Positions 53,321-61,943 of a DNA stretch of 64,000 bases are shown piece by piece. The notes beneath the pieces are model-generated. The model was given only the letters and a program-made list of their open reading frames with translations. It was not told the DNA's origin and did no database searches. Both the position numbers and the translations under genes were made by a program. Each line of letters opens with the position of its first letter. Position 1 is the stretch's first letter. Source of the stretch: Parabacteroides gordonii MS-1 = DSM 23371 (GTDB lineage Bacteria; Bacteroidota; Bacteroidia; Bacteroidales; Tannerellaceae); NCBI RefSeq assembly GCF_000969825.1, contig NZ_KQ033919.1, positions 1,712,173-1,776,172 of the forward strand, written 5' to 3'.

Positions 53321-53921
53321 AATCCAGAAGCTTCCTTTCGCCGATATATCCCTGCAAATGATCATCGATCTTAACAGGCCCTACCCCTGCCGGAGTTCCT
53401 GTAAATATCAGATCTCCGATTTTGAGGGTAAAGAAACGGCTCACATAAGCGATGATCTTGTCGACCGGGAAAAGCATATCCGAGGTATTCCCCTCCTGCA
53501 CATTCTTTCCGTTTATATCCAGATGAAACGGGATACGGTTCACATCCCCCACCCTGTCCAATGGCACAAACGACCCGATAACAGCCGAATTATCAAAAGC
53601 TTTACTGATCTCCCAGGGTAATCCTTTCGCACGCAGCTCTCTTTGCAGGTCACGGGCGGTAAAGTCGATACCGACTGTTACCTCACTATAGTAACGGGAT
53701 GCAAAACGCTCGGCGATATTCTTACCCAGCCGGTCTATCTTTACAACGATCTCGGTTTCATAATGTATCTCCGACGAAAAATCGGGGATAAAAAACGGTT
53801 TGCCGTCTTTCAACAAGGAAGAATCGGACTTCATAAAGATAGTAGGCTCCGATAATTCTAACGAATGATGCAGCTCTTTATTGTGCTCCGCATAATTCAT
53901 TCCTACTGCTATAATCTTCAT
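53307..53921 (-). CDS. Fumarylacetoacetate hydrolase-family protein
   Basis: The 204-residue protein has the metal-binding Glu residues of the FAH fold: NYAEHNKEL near the start, IHYETEIVVKID near residue 52 (ExE), and DLIFTGTPAGVGPVKIDD near 173. Small relatives act as acylpyruvases or oxaloacetate decarboxylases, and the substrate is not evident here. It begins one base after the rex stop, an unusual partnership that suggests control by cellular redox state. Confidence 0.88.
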   Translation of the reverse strand: MKIIAVGMNYAEHNKELHHSLELSEPTIFMKSDSSLLKDGKPFFIPDFSSEIHYETEIVVKIDRLGKNIAERFASRYYSEVTVGIDFTARDLQRELRAKGLPWEISKAFDNSAVIGSFVPLDRVGDVNRIPFHLDINGKNVQEGNTSDMLFPVDKIIAYVSRFFTLKIGDLIFTGTPAGVGPVKIDDHLQGYIGERKLLDFHVK

Positions 53922-53922
53922 T

Positions 53923-54573
53923 TCAGTGATTTATTGAGTTCAAACGATTAAACATGACAGCCAGATGGGCATACATGGAAGTATTCTGCACGACAATATG
54001 CTCCGGTACGCGGATACGGAACGGGGTAAAGTTCCATAAGGCCTTGATCCCTCCGGCGATGATCTGTTCGGTTACTTCCTGTGCCTTATCTACCGGCACA
54101 GTGATCACTCCGATCGTGGCCCCGTACTCTTTTTGCTTGGCCGGGAAATCATCCAGATGAAAAACAGGTATCCCGTTGATCACCGTACCTGCCAGCTCCC
54201 TGCGCACATCGAAACCGGCTACAATTTCCAGTCCGTACTGATTTAATCCGGAGTCCTGCAACAAGGCAGCTCCCAGGCTACCGACACCAAACAGGAACGC
54301 TTTATGCTGTACGGTAAAACCCAGAAAGTCTTCCAGGACATCCACCAAAGTACAAATCTCATAACCTACCCGGGTCTTACCGGAAATATTCACAAAAGAA
54401 AGGTCTTTTGCCACCTGACTGGGATCTACATTAATCTCTTTAGCAATCTGGGTAGATGATACAAAAGTCTCCCCCTTACCTTTCAAGAGCTTCAGGAAGG
54501 CAAGATACCAGGGCAGTCTCCGGAGTGTCGGCTCCGGCAGTTTCCAGGCTTGTTTCATTTCATCGTTGGCCAT
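53923..54573 (-). CDS. rex: Redox-sensing transcriptional repressor Rex
   Basis: Rex senses the NADH/NAD ratio and represses fermentation and respiration genes. The 216-residue protein has an N-terminal winged helix (TFVSSTQIAKEINVDPSQVA, KDLSF near 55), then the Rossmann nucleotide fold with FLFGVGSLGAALLQ near residue 95 and the segment IIAGGIKALWNFTPFRIRVP near 170, as in other Rex proteins. A -7 box TACTTTTG (minus strand, 54608-54601) lies 28 bases upstream. It is cotranscribed with the FAH-family gene. Confidence 0.95.
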   Translation of the reverse strand: MANDEMKQAWKLPEPTLRRLPWYLAFLKLLKGKGETFVSSTQIAKEINVDPSQVAKDLSFVNISGKTRVGYEICTLVDVLEDFLGFTVQHKAFLFGVGSLGAALLQDSGLNQYGLEIVAGFDVRRELAGTVINGIPVFHLDDFPAKQKEYGATIGVITVPVDKAQEVTEQIIAGGIKALWNFTPFRIRVPEHIVVQNTSMYAHLAVMFNRLNSINH

Positions 54574-54643
54574 TATCTTTATACTTATTAATGCAGCTCA
54601 CAAAAGTACAATTTTTTTCTTTCCGACAGGGTCTATCACTAAT

Positions 54644-54683
54644 AAATAAAAAAAACCGCATACCCAGTTACGGATATACGGCC
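54644..54683 (-). terminator. Intrinsic terminator of pepD
   Basis: On the minus strand CCGTAT at 54681-54676 pairs with ATGCGG at 54661-54656, and the stem is followed by TTTTTTTTATTTATT. It lies after the pepD stop and before the rex promoter. Confidence 0.65.
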
Positions 54684-54721
54684 CTTCGTATGACGGATAA
54701 TCTATTTGAAAGATTATATAT

Positions 54722-56176
54722 TTAAATTCTTTCCAGCACAGCAACAATAAAGTCCCACACTTTCTGTACGGACGGGATACTCACGCGTTCGTCTGGTGAG
54801 TGCGGATGTTCCAGATCCGGGCCGATGGAGATCATATCCATCGCAGGATAAGACTCCTGGATGATACCACATTCCAAACCGGCATGCATCACTTTTACCG
54901 ACGGTTTCTTACCGAACAGGTCTTCGTAGGTCTGCTGCATCACATTCAGGATCGGGGAATTGATATTCGGCTGCCATCCACCGTAAGCGCCGCCGTATTC
55001 CACTTTGGCACCAGCCAGAGCGAAGATACTTTCCAGGCTTGAACAAACGGAAGCTTTACGGCTCTCGGAAGAGCTGCGCACCAATATCTTTATCTCGATC
55101 AGCTCGTCAGACGACCTGACGATCGCCAGGTTGGAAGACGACTCCACCGTACCGGGGAAATCGTTCAACATGCTGATCACACCATTCTGGCAACCTTCGA
55201 TCGCATTGATCAGGTCGTCCTGAATTTCTTCCGGAATCAAGGTTGCAGGCAGATCGACCATTTCAGCAGTAAAACTGATATTATTTTCGATACCTCTGTA
55301 TTCTTCGCGGAACATATCCTGATAGTCGGCAACCATTTCCCACAACGACTCTACGTTATCACCGGGAATCGTAATTACGGCAAAAGCCTCCCGGGGAATC
55401 GCATTACGAAGCGAACCGCCTTCGATAGACGACAGACGCGCACCATAATCGCAAACCGCCTCTTTCAGGAAACGGAACATTAATTTATTGGCATTCGCAC
55501 GTCCGAGATGGATATCCACACCGGAGTGGCCGCCTTTCAACCCCGTCAGGTTCACCTTTACAGCGACGTCCCCTTCGGGTACATATGTATCTTCTTTAAA
55601 CTGTACGGAGATATTCAGATCGGCACCGCCGGCACAACCCACAAACAGTTCGCCTTCCTCTTCCGAGTCGCAGTTGATCAGCGTATCCCCTTTCAGGAAT
55701 CCGGGTTTCAGGCCGAAAGCGCCATCCATACCTTCTTCTTCATCTATAGTGAAAAGAGCCTCGATCGGGCCATGTTTGATAGTCTCGTCCGAGAGCACAG
55801 CCATGGCAAAAGAAGCTCCGATACCGTTGTCGGCACCCAGTGTAGTATCACGGGCTGTAACCCAGTCGCCATCTATGTAAGCATCGATCGGATCGGTAAG
55901 GAAGTTATGCTTTACGGAAGCATTTTTCTGGGGAACCATATCCAGGTGCGATTGCAGTATAACGGTTTTATGCCCTTCCATTCCGGGGGTTGCAGGTTTG
56001 CGGATCAGAACGTTTCCTACTTCATCCCGCAAGGTTTCCAATCCCAATCCTTTACCAAAAGCTTCTACATAACGGGTAACTGCTTCCATGTGTCCCGTAG
56101 GACGAGGGATCTGTGTGAGGTCATAGAAATAACCCCAGACATGCTGCGGAAAAAGATTCTTGATTTCTGCTGACAT
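54722..56176 (-). CDS. pepD: Aminoacyl-histidine dipeptidase (M20 family)
   Basis: From ATG 56176 the 484-residue enzyme is a cytosolic nonspecific dipeptidase (Xaa-His dipeptidase). M20 metal-site motifs are visible: LQSHLDMVPQKN near residue 77, DTTLGADNGIGASFAM near 113, FTIDEEEGMDGAFG near 142 and INCDSEEEGE near 168. Length equals the E. coli enzyme. Nine codons of upstream frame are possible but add no conserved sequence. A promoter lies about 90 bases upstream. Confidence 0.95.
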   Translation of the reverse strand: MSAEIKNLFPQHVWGYFYDLTQIPRPTGHMEAVTRYVEAFGKGLGLETLRDEVGNVLIRKPATPGMEGHKTVILQSHLDMVPQKNASVKHNFLTDPIDAYIDGDWVTARDTTLGADNGIGASFAMAVLSDETIKHGPIEALFTIDEEEGMDGAFGLKPGFLKGDTLINCDSEEEGELFVGCAGGADLNISVQFKEDTYVPEGDVAVKVNLTGLKGGHSGVDIHLGRANANKLMFRFLKEAVCDYGARLSSIEGGSLRNAIPREAFAVITIPGDNVESLWEMVADYQDMFREEYRGIENNISFTAEMVDLPATLIPEEIQDDLINAIEGCQNGVISMLNDFPGTVESSSNLAIVRSSDELIEIKILVRSSSESRKASVCSSLESIFALAGAKVEYGGAYGGWQPNINSPILNVMQQTYEDLFGKKPSVKVMHAGLECGIIQESYPAMDMISIGPDLEHPHSPDERVSIPSVQKVWDFIVAVLERI

Positions 56177-56187
56177 AGTTTCTTCTA

Positions 56188-56345
56188 AGTTGACAGTTGA
56201 CAAATGATAGTTGACAGATAAAATGGCAACCGGGATATTGACAACCAGATTAATAAATTATATTAGTAACAAACTTATTCTATAAAAGGATAACCAATGG
56301 AGTTTTTTTAACAGCCAACCATCACTCGTCGACTGCCAACTGCAC
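56188..56345. repeat. AGTTGAC repeats flanking the pepD promoter
   Basis: AAGTTGACAGTTGACAAATG and AGTTGACAG at 56188-56218 lie in the pepD leader; a diverged inverted form with CGACTGCCAACTGCACA at about 56328-56345 runs into the end of the flippase-type gene. Between them a promoter is seen on the minus strand: TTG at 56297-56295, 17 bases, TAAGTTTG at 56277-56270. Confidence 0.5.
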
Positions 56346-57335
56346 ATTGTTATCTCTATTGGTAAGCGGCAGAGCCACAATACCGAACAGACCGCAAATC
56401 ACCGTCCAGGCCGTTTGCACTGTATGAACCACGAGGGCAAAAGCAGCAGCATCATTTTCATTGACACCGAAGCAAACCAACGTAGCGATCACCATAAAAT
56501 GCCAGGCACCGATACCCGCCTGAACCGGAACAGCCACACCGATACTACTCATAGTAAAGGCGATCAGGCCGACCTTTATACCCAGGTCGCGCGTAAAGTC
56601 GAAGGCATAGAATGTGATATAGAAATAACAGAAATAACCGCCCCAGATCAACAGGGTCTGCACCAGGAAAAGGCCTTTCCGCTTCAGTAACCAGACGCTC
56701 TTCATTCCGTCCCACACATTCAGCAACAATGACTTTGCTTTCTGCACCAGCGTAAAGTTACTCATATATTTGAAAACAAACCAAATTCCGACCACTAAAA
56801 TTACTGCAATGACATAAATCCATAGAGAGTCGAACATTTTCCGGAAGCCATCCAGCAAGGCCGGGTTGCGTGCAAAAAAGCTGACAAAGAAGTCGAAATT
56901 GAATATAAAGATCAGCAAAGTGATCGATCCGACCACTACCGTATCGCTCACACGGTCTATCAGGAGAGTCCCGAAGAGCTTGGTAAAAGGTATCTTATCA
57001 TATTTGGTGATTATTCCGCAACGCCATACCTCGCCCACACGGGGAAGAACCATATTCACGGCATAATTACCCAATACAGCATAAACGACGTTACTCATCT
57101 TAAAACGCTCACCCAGCGACGAGATAAGCAGTCCCCAGCGAAGCCCGCGGACAATATTGGCAAACAGGCCGAACAACAAAGAGACCAGGATAATATCGTA
57201 TCTCACTCCCTCACGGATCACCCGCCATATTTCGGTGACATCCATATTACTATATAGAAACCACAGCAATAAACAGCCAAAAGCTAAGGGTAGAAATATC
57301 TTGACAAACGTTTGTAGGATACTTTTAAAATTCAT
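56322..57335 (-). CDS. Lysylphosphatidylglycerol synthase-type flippase domain (UPF0104) membrane protein
   Basis: This 337-residue inner-membrane protein has seven to eight hydrophobic helices and the UPF0104 patterns LFANIVRGLRWGLLISSLG near residue 55, AVNMVLPRVGEVWRCGII near 93, and VPVQAGIGAWHFMVIATL near 270. It contains only the membrane domain, without the aminoacyl transferase part of MprF. Such proteins may move lipids or isoprenoid-linked glycans, but function is not established. It is divergent from rsmA. Confidence 0.88.
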   Translation of the reverse strand: MNFKSILQTFVKIFLPLAFGCLLLWFLYSNMDVTEIWRVIREGVRYDIILVSLLFGLFANIVRGLRWGLLISSLGERFKMSNVVYAVLGNYAVNMVLPRVGEVWRCGIITKYDKIPFTKLFGTLLIDRVSDTVVVGSITLLIFIFNFDFFVSFFARNPALLDGFRKMFDSLWIYVIAVILVVGIWFVFKYMSNFTLVQKAKSLLLNVWDGMKSVWLLKRKGLFLVQTLLIWGGYFCYFYITFYAFDFTRDLGIKVGLIAFTMSSIGVAVPVQAGIGAWHFMVIATLVCFGVNENDAAAFALVVHTVQTAWTVICGLFGIVALPLTNRDNNVQLAVDE

Positions 57336-57365
57336 TCTACGTAGGTTACTTTAAATTATTTGTTG

Positions 57366-57410
57366 TATTTTTGTGCACCCGCAAAGATAAGCATTATATT
57401 TTAATACAAA
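57366..57410. promoter_or_regulatory. Divergent promoter region for rsmA and the flippase-type gene
   Basis: On the plus strand TATTTTTG at 57366-57373 fits the -7 consensus for rsmA. On the minus strand TTTG at 57410-57407, 17 bases, then TATCTTTG at 57389-57382 serves the flippase-type gene. The two transcripts would overlap by a few bases. Confidence 0.5.
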
Positions 57411-57431
57411 TACTTTACATCAAAGAACTGG

Positions 57432-58235
57432 ATGAGATTAGTTAAGCCAAAGAAAGCATTAGGACAGCATTTCCTGAAGGATTTAGATATCGCCCGGCGC
57501 ATAGCCGACACACTGTCCGACTACAAGGATTTACCGGTTTTGGAGATCGGCCCGGGGATGGGTGTGCTCACCCAATACCTGCTGGAAGCCGGCCACGACC
57601 TGACCGTTGTGGAGTTGGATATGGAGTCGGTAGATTACCTGGAGCAGAACTTCCCCGCGCTTGAAGGACGTATCCTGGCAGAGGATTTCCTGCGGCTGGA
57701 TCTATCCAAACTATTCCCCGGCCAGTTCTGCGTCATCGGTAACTATCCGTATAATATATCCAGCCAGATATTCTTTAAGGTGCTCGACTTCAGAGAACAT
57801 GTACCCTGTTGCTCGGGGATGATACAAAAAGAGGTGGCCGAACGCCTGGCAGCCGGCCCGGGCAGCAAGACATACGGCATATTGAGCGTGCTGCTGCAAG
57901 CCTGGTACACGGTCGAATACCTCTTCACGGTGAGTGAAACCGTATTCGATCCGCCCCCAAAGGTAAAGAGCGCCGTGATCCGTATGGTACGGAACGACCG
58001 GAAAGAGCTGGGTTGCGACGAAAAACTATTCAAGACAGTCGTCAAGACCTCTTTCAACCAACGACGGAAAACACTCCGAAACTCAATGAAGCCGTTGCTG
58101 GGAAAAGACTGTCCGGATTATGCATTGCCCATCTTTAATCAACGGCCCGAACAATTATCGGTCGAGCAATTCGTTGAATTAACACTGATCACAAACAAGT
58201 GGTTGCAACAGACAGGGACAATACAGAAAGAATAA
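57432..58235 (+). CDS. rsmA: 16S rRNA dimethyladenosine methyltransferase
   Basis: RsmA (KsgA) dimethylates A1518 and A1519 of 16S rRNA. The 267-residue protein starts with the family hallmark KKALGQHFLKD, followed by the SAM-binding VLEIGPGMGVLTQYLLEAG near residue 37, the acidic VVELDMES, and the catalytic IGNYPYNISSQ near residue 101. It is first in an operon with the phosphoethanolamine transferase and mgtE (21-base gap, then a four-base overlap). Confidence 0.96.
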   Translation: MRLVKPKKALGQHFLKDLDIARRIADTLSDYKDLPVLEIGPGMGVLTQYLLEAGHDLTVVELDMESVDYLEQNFPALEGRILAEDFLRLDLSKLFPGQFCVIGNYPYNISSQIFFKVLDFREHVPCCSGMIQKEVAERLAAGPGSKTYGILSVLLQAWYTVEYLFTVSETVFDPPPKVKSAVIRMVRNDRKELGCDEKLFKTVVKTSFNQRRKTLRNSMKPLLGKDCPDYALPIFNQRPEQLSVEQFVELTLITNKWLQQTGTIQKE

Positions 58236-58256
58236 AAACAGGAAAATAAACAAGAT

Positions 58257-59963
58257 ATGAAACGAATAGGAAAAATGATCCGGTCGCTATTTCCATCTAA
58301 CAAGTACGGATGGATGACTCTTTTATTTTTCCTTCTTCTTTTGCCTAACCTTGTAGTGATGTTCCGGTCGAGCGACCTGGCCGGCGACATCCCCAAGCAA
58401 GTAGCCTACCTGTTTTTCTCCTGCCTGATCCTGACCGTCCCGGCATTGCTGTTCAAGGCCAGGGTTTATTTTGCCCTGTCGAGTCTTTTCCTGATACTCA
58501 GCCCGATCGAGATCGGACATGTCATCCTCAATAAGATGCCGATATCTATCGGCCTGATGTCGGCTATCCTGAACACGAACAACCAGGAAGCCTTCGAACT
58601 CATCTATTCCCTGAAAGGATATGTCCTTCTTTTTATCCTGATCCTTATCCTCTATTATTGGGTATTGTTCACCCGGATAGAGAACAAACCGATATTCACC
58701 GGAAAAGGGAAGATAGTCGTATTCAGCCTGTTTGCCCTTTTCAATATCGCCCTATGGGGAACAATGTGGAAGATGTCGGATTATACCGACGGGGCAGTCT
58801 ACCGCATGCGGGCGGCCAATTCGAATTTTCTGATGAAATATAAGAAGGTATATCCCTGCGACCTGCTGGCGGCCACCACCGAAGTTTTCGCAATGGAGCG
58901 GGAAATCGACCGGATGCAGGAACAGCTGAAAGACTTCTCCTTCCGGGCCGAACGACAGGACACCCTGCCCGGAAAAGAGATTTACGTATTAGTGATCGGT
59001 GAATCCAGCCGCTACGGCAACTACTCGTTGAACGGGTACAACCGCCCTACTTCCCCGCTACTCGACAAACAGGAAAACCTGGTTTCTTACAGCAAAGTAC
59101 TGACAACATCGAACCTGACCAATATAGCGATCCAGCAGATACTCACCCGGGCAACCCCGGATAATCCGGATATCGCCTACAAAGAAAAAGCGCTGCCCGA
59201 TGCCTTTATCGAATGCGGTTTCAGCACAGCCTGGCTGGCCAGCCAGTCGTCGAGCGACCGTTTCGTGAAACGCATCACAGCCGACATGGACTATACTTTC
59301 TTCTCGACTACCGATTTCGATTCTGCCGACAACTACGACGGGAAGCTATTGCCCCACCTCGACTCGGTATTGAGCCTGGACAAACAGAAGCAGCTGATCG
59401 TGATCCACACGCTGGGAAGCCATTTCCGCTACAACGCCCGCTACCCGGAATCTTTCTGCCGCTTCACGCCCTCGCTGCATGACAACACCGGATACGACGT
59501 AGTCAGCCCGTCCAACAAAGAAATACTGGTGAACAGCTACGACAACAGCATCTGTTACACCGACTACGTACTGAATGAAATCATCCGAAAGGTGAACGAC
59601 GAAAAGGCTGTCAGCGCCGTTGTCTACCTGTCCGACCATGCGGAGAACCTCTACGACGACGAACGCAACCTGGCGGTGCACGGCAATACGGAACCCTCTA
59701 TCTACGAATTGCATATCCCGCTATTTATATGGACTTCCGCCGCCTACCGTGACGCACGGCCGGAAAAAGCAGAAGCCATCGAAAATCATAAAGAGAAGAA
59801 AGTAAGCACATCCAATCTGTTCCATTCGTTCCTCGACATCGCCGGCCTGTCTTATCCGGAAGAGGATAAGGGAGAAAGCGTTGCCTCACCGGAATTCAGA
59901 GAAGACAGTGTATGGTATATACTAACACCGGACAAGCGTCTGATAAAGAAAAGTGACTTATGA
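58257..59963 (+). CDS. Phosphoethanolamine transferase (EptA-like, sulfatase fold)
   Basis: The 568-residue inner-membrane enzyme has five N-terminal membrane helices, then a periplasmic alkaline-phosphatase/sulfatase domain. The zinc Glu is in VIGESSRYGNYSLNGYNRPT near residue 249, the probable nucleophile is Thr288 in TTSNLTNIAIQQ, and the C-terminal ligands are in VYLSDHAENLYDD near 459 with a downstream His (VHGNTEP). The family moves phosphoethanolamine from phosphatidylethanolamine to lipid A or core sugars and can lower cationic-peptide sensitivity. The exact acceptor is unknown. The start overlaps no neighbour; mgtE overlaps its end. Confidence 0.88.
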   Translation: MKRIGKMIRSLFPSNKYGWMTLLFFLLLLPNLVVMFRSSDLAGDIPKQVAYLFFSCLILTVPALLFKARVYFALSSLFLILSPIEIGHVILNKMPISIGLMSAILNTNNQEAFELIYSLKGYVLLFILILILYYWVLFTRIENKPIFTGKGKIVVFSLFALFNIALWGTMWKMSDYTDGAVYRMRAANSNFLMKYKKVYPCDLLAATTEVFAMEREIDRMQEQLKDFSFRAERQDTLPGKEIYVLVIGESSRYGNYSLNGYNRPTSPLLDKQENLVSYSKVLTTSNLTNIAIQQILTRATPDNPDIAYKEKALPDAFIECGFSTAWLASQSSSDRFVKRITADMDYTFFSTTDFDSADNYDGKLLPHLDSVLSLDKQKQLIVIHTLGSHFRYNARYPESFCRFTPSLHDNTGYDVVSPSNKEILVNSYDNSICYTDYVLNEIIRKVNDEKAVSAVVYLSDHAENLYDDERNLAVHGNTEPSIYELHIPLFIWTSAAYRDARPEKAEAIENHKEKKVSTSNLFHSFLDIAGLSYPEEDKGESVASPEFREDSVWYILTPDKRLIKKSDL

Positions 59964-61306
59964 TTGAACTAACGAAAGACTATATCGAAAACTTAAAGAG
60001 TATCATCTCCGCCAAAGATGATGCCAAAGCACAGGCGATGCTCCACGACCTGTACCCGGCCGATATCGCCGAGTTATACCAGGAACTGAACCTACAGGAA
60101 GCTATCTATCTGTATCTGCTGATGGATGGCGACAAAGCAGCCGACGTCCTGATGGAACTGGATGAAGAAGACCGTCATAAGTTACTGAAAGAGCTACCTA
60201 ACGAATTGATCGCCAAACGCTTCGTCGACAATATGGAGACCGACGACGCCGTAGACCTGATGCGTGAACTGGACGAAGACACCCAGGAAGAGATCCTTTC
60301 GCACATCGAAGACGTGGAGCAGGCGGGCGATATCGTCGACCTGTTGAAATACGACGAAGACACTGCCGGTGGTTTGATGGGTACGGAAATGATCGTGGTC
60401 AACGAGAATTGGAGTATGCCCCAGTGTATCGAAGAAATGCGTAAGCAGGCCGAAGACATGGACGAGATCTATTATGTATATGTGATAGACGACGACGAAC
60501 GCCTGAAAGGTGTTCTCCCGCTCCAACGGCTGATCACCAACCCGTCCGTTTCCAAGATCAAACATGTGATGAAGAAGGAGCCTATCGCGGTACGCGAAAG
60601 CGACAGCATCGAAGAGGTGGCCGAAACGATCGAGAAATACGACCTGGTAGCCTTGCCGGTAATAGACAGTATCGGTCGCCTGGTCGGACGCATCACCATC
60701 GACGACGTAATGGACGAAGTACGCGAACAGCACGAACGTGATTACCAGTTGGCATCCGGTATCTCGCAGGACGTGGAAACTTCGGATAATGTATTCACCC
60801 AGACGGCCGCCCGTCTCCCGTGGTTGCTGATCGGTATGATCGGCGGGCTGGCAAACTCCGTCATCCTCGGCGGTTTTGAAGGGAATCTGGCGAGCAACCC
60901 GAAGATGGCTCTCTTTATTCCGCTGATCGGTGGTACGGGAGGAAATGTCGGGATACAATCGTCAGCTATCGTGGTACAGGGTCTGGCCAACAACTCACTG
61001 AAACAGGATAACATTCTTCCGCAGATATTGAAAGAAGGAATCGTCTCGCTTATCAACGCCAGCATTATCAGCCTGGTCGTATTCGTGTATAACTTCTTTA
61101 TGCTGGGCGACAAAGGGATAACGGCATCCGTCTCCCTGAGCCTGTTCGCCGTCGTCATGTTCGCCAGTATCTTCGGAACCCTTGTCCCCATGACGCTCGA
61201 CCGCCTGAAGATAGACCCCGCATTGGCTACCGGCCCGTTCATCACGATTACGAACGATATTATCGGGATGATGATTTATATGTTTATTTCTTCGGCGTTA
61301 ACATAA
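59960..61306 (+). CDS. mgtE: Magnesium transporter MgtE
   Basis: This 448-residue protein has the full MgtE plan: an N-terminal helical Mg-sensing domain (LHDLYPADIAELYQELNL), two CBS domains (VPLQRL-type at about 170-260, ending GRITIDDVMDEV), then five membrane helices with PLIGGTGGNVGIQSSAIVVQ, the conserved pore motif, near residue 315. It imports magnesium and closes when cytosolic magnesium is high. The start codon overlaps the preceding stop by four bases. Confidence 0.95.
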   Translation: MIELTKDYIENLKSIISAKDDAKAQAMLHDLYPADIAELYQELNLQEAIYLYLLMDGDKAADVLMELDEEDRHKLLKELPNELIAKRFVDNMETDDAVDLMRELDEDTQEEILSHIEDVEQAGDIVDLLKYDEDTAGGLMGTEMIVVNENWSMPQCIEEMRKQAEDMDEIYYVYVIDDDERLKGVLPLQRLITNPSVSKIKHVMKKEPIAVRESDSIEEVAETIEKYDLVALPVIDSIGRLVGRITIDDVMDEVREQHERDYQLASGISQDVETSDNVFTQTAARLPWLLIGMIGGLANSVILGGFEGNLASNPKMALFIPLIGGTGGNVGIQSSAIVVQGLANNSLKQDNILPQILKEGIVSLINASIISLVVFVYNFFMLGDKGITASVSLSLFAVVMFASIFGTLVPMTLDRLKIDPALATGPFITITNDIIGMMIYMFISSALT

Positions 61307-61330
61307 GGCCTGTTCGGTAAGGTGTGTTGG

Positions 61331-61358
61331 GTAAGGGCGGTTCACGAACCGCCCCTAC
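61331..61358. repeat. GGGGCGGTTC palindromic hairpin
   Basis: GGGCGGTTC at 61335-61343 and GAACCGCCC at 61346-61354 are perfect inverted copies, flanked by GTA and TAC. It sits between convergent mgtE and the small gene, so it may end both transcripts. It belongs to the same hairpin type as 11772. Confidence 0.65.
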
Positions 61359-61361
61359 GGG

Positions 61362-61451
61362 TTAACCTTGTTTCTTTCTTCCCAACAGGAACCCCAGTAA
61401 TTCCATGATAAACTGAAGGATCGTCCTCACCTTGTTTCCTTTCTCACTCAT
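61362..61451 (-). CDS. 29-residue small protein, possible smalltalk-type
   Basis: A 30-codon frame begins MSEKGNKVRTILQFIMELL and ends GRKKQG. Its ATG overlaps the glucosaminidase stop in ATGA, a translational-coupling arrangement that supports a real gene. The sequence is a short amphipathic or membrane helix between positive ends. Size, hydrophobic core and location after a cell-wall enzyme and an HU-like gene fit the Bacteroidales proteins annotated as smalltalk, but identity is tentative. A palindromic hairpin follows directly. Confidence 0.6.
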   Translation of the reverse strand: MSEKGNKVRTILQFIMELLGFLLGRKKQG

Positions 61452-61918
61452 ACGCTTTCATTATTTAGATTATACACCAGGGGTACCAGCGACTGTGCAA
61501 TGCTTTCCAGCATCCTGCAATACGTCTCACGGTTATCCCCGTTCACTTCACTGATATACCGGCTGTAAGCGATCTCACGGGCATACGCCCGGGGGTAATG
61601 GCTCACGGCGGCCGCCTGTTTGTAGACAGTAGAAATCAGGCGGGCGAAATCAAGAAAACTGTTTTCAGGCCGGTCGTAACGGCGGAACAGCAGGCCGTCC
61701 GGCTTATCCGGATCCGTCTTGCCGCCATGCCAGTAAGCATTGGTAACGCCATAGCCCGTCAGCCCGAAAAAGTTATTGTAGCGGGTAGCCAGGGTGCTCT
61801 CACCCCAGCCGGTTTCGATTGCAGACTGAGCCAGGATCACTACCGGGTTCAGTCCGTACAACTCACCCGCCAGACGCGCGGCGGGGAAGTACTTCGAGGT
61901 AAATGATTGCTTATCCAT
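61448..61918 (-). CDS. Glucosaminidase-domain peptidoglycan hydrolase without signal peptide
   Basis: This 156-residue protein is a bare glucosaminidase domain: ILAQSAIETGWGES near residue 29 carries the catalytic Glu, NNFFGLTGYG near 48 and FRRYDRPENSFLDFARLI near 78 are standard. No signal peptide or membrane segment is present, so it would need lysis or a holin-like partner to reach the wall, as in phage lysins. It lies 25 bases after the HU-like gene and is coupled to the small 29-residue protein, which could be that partner. Related Bacteroides clusters often have an amidase at this position. Confidence 0.85.
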   Translation of the reverse strand: MDKQSFTSKYFPAARLAGELYGLNPVVILAQSAIETGWGESTLATRYNNFFGLTGYGVTNAYWHGGKTDPDKPDGLLFRRYDRPENSFLDFARLISTVYKQAAAVSHYPRAYAREIAYSRYISEVNGDNRETYCRMLESIAQSLVPLVYNLNNESV

Positions 61919-61943
61919 ACGTTGCGACCGGTTCTATGAATAA

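Noticed and set aside
58998-59020. Ser after Glu in the GESSR motif of the phosphoethanolamine transferase as a replaced nucleophile
   Set aside because: In this family the Glu of that motif is a zinc ligand; the nucleophilic Thr lies about 40 residues later and appears present as Thr288.
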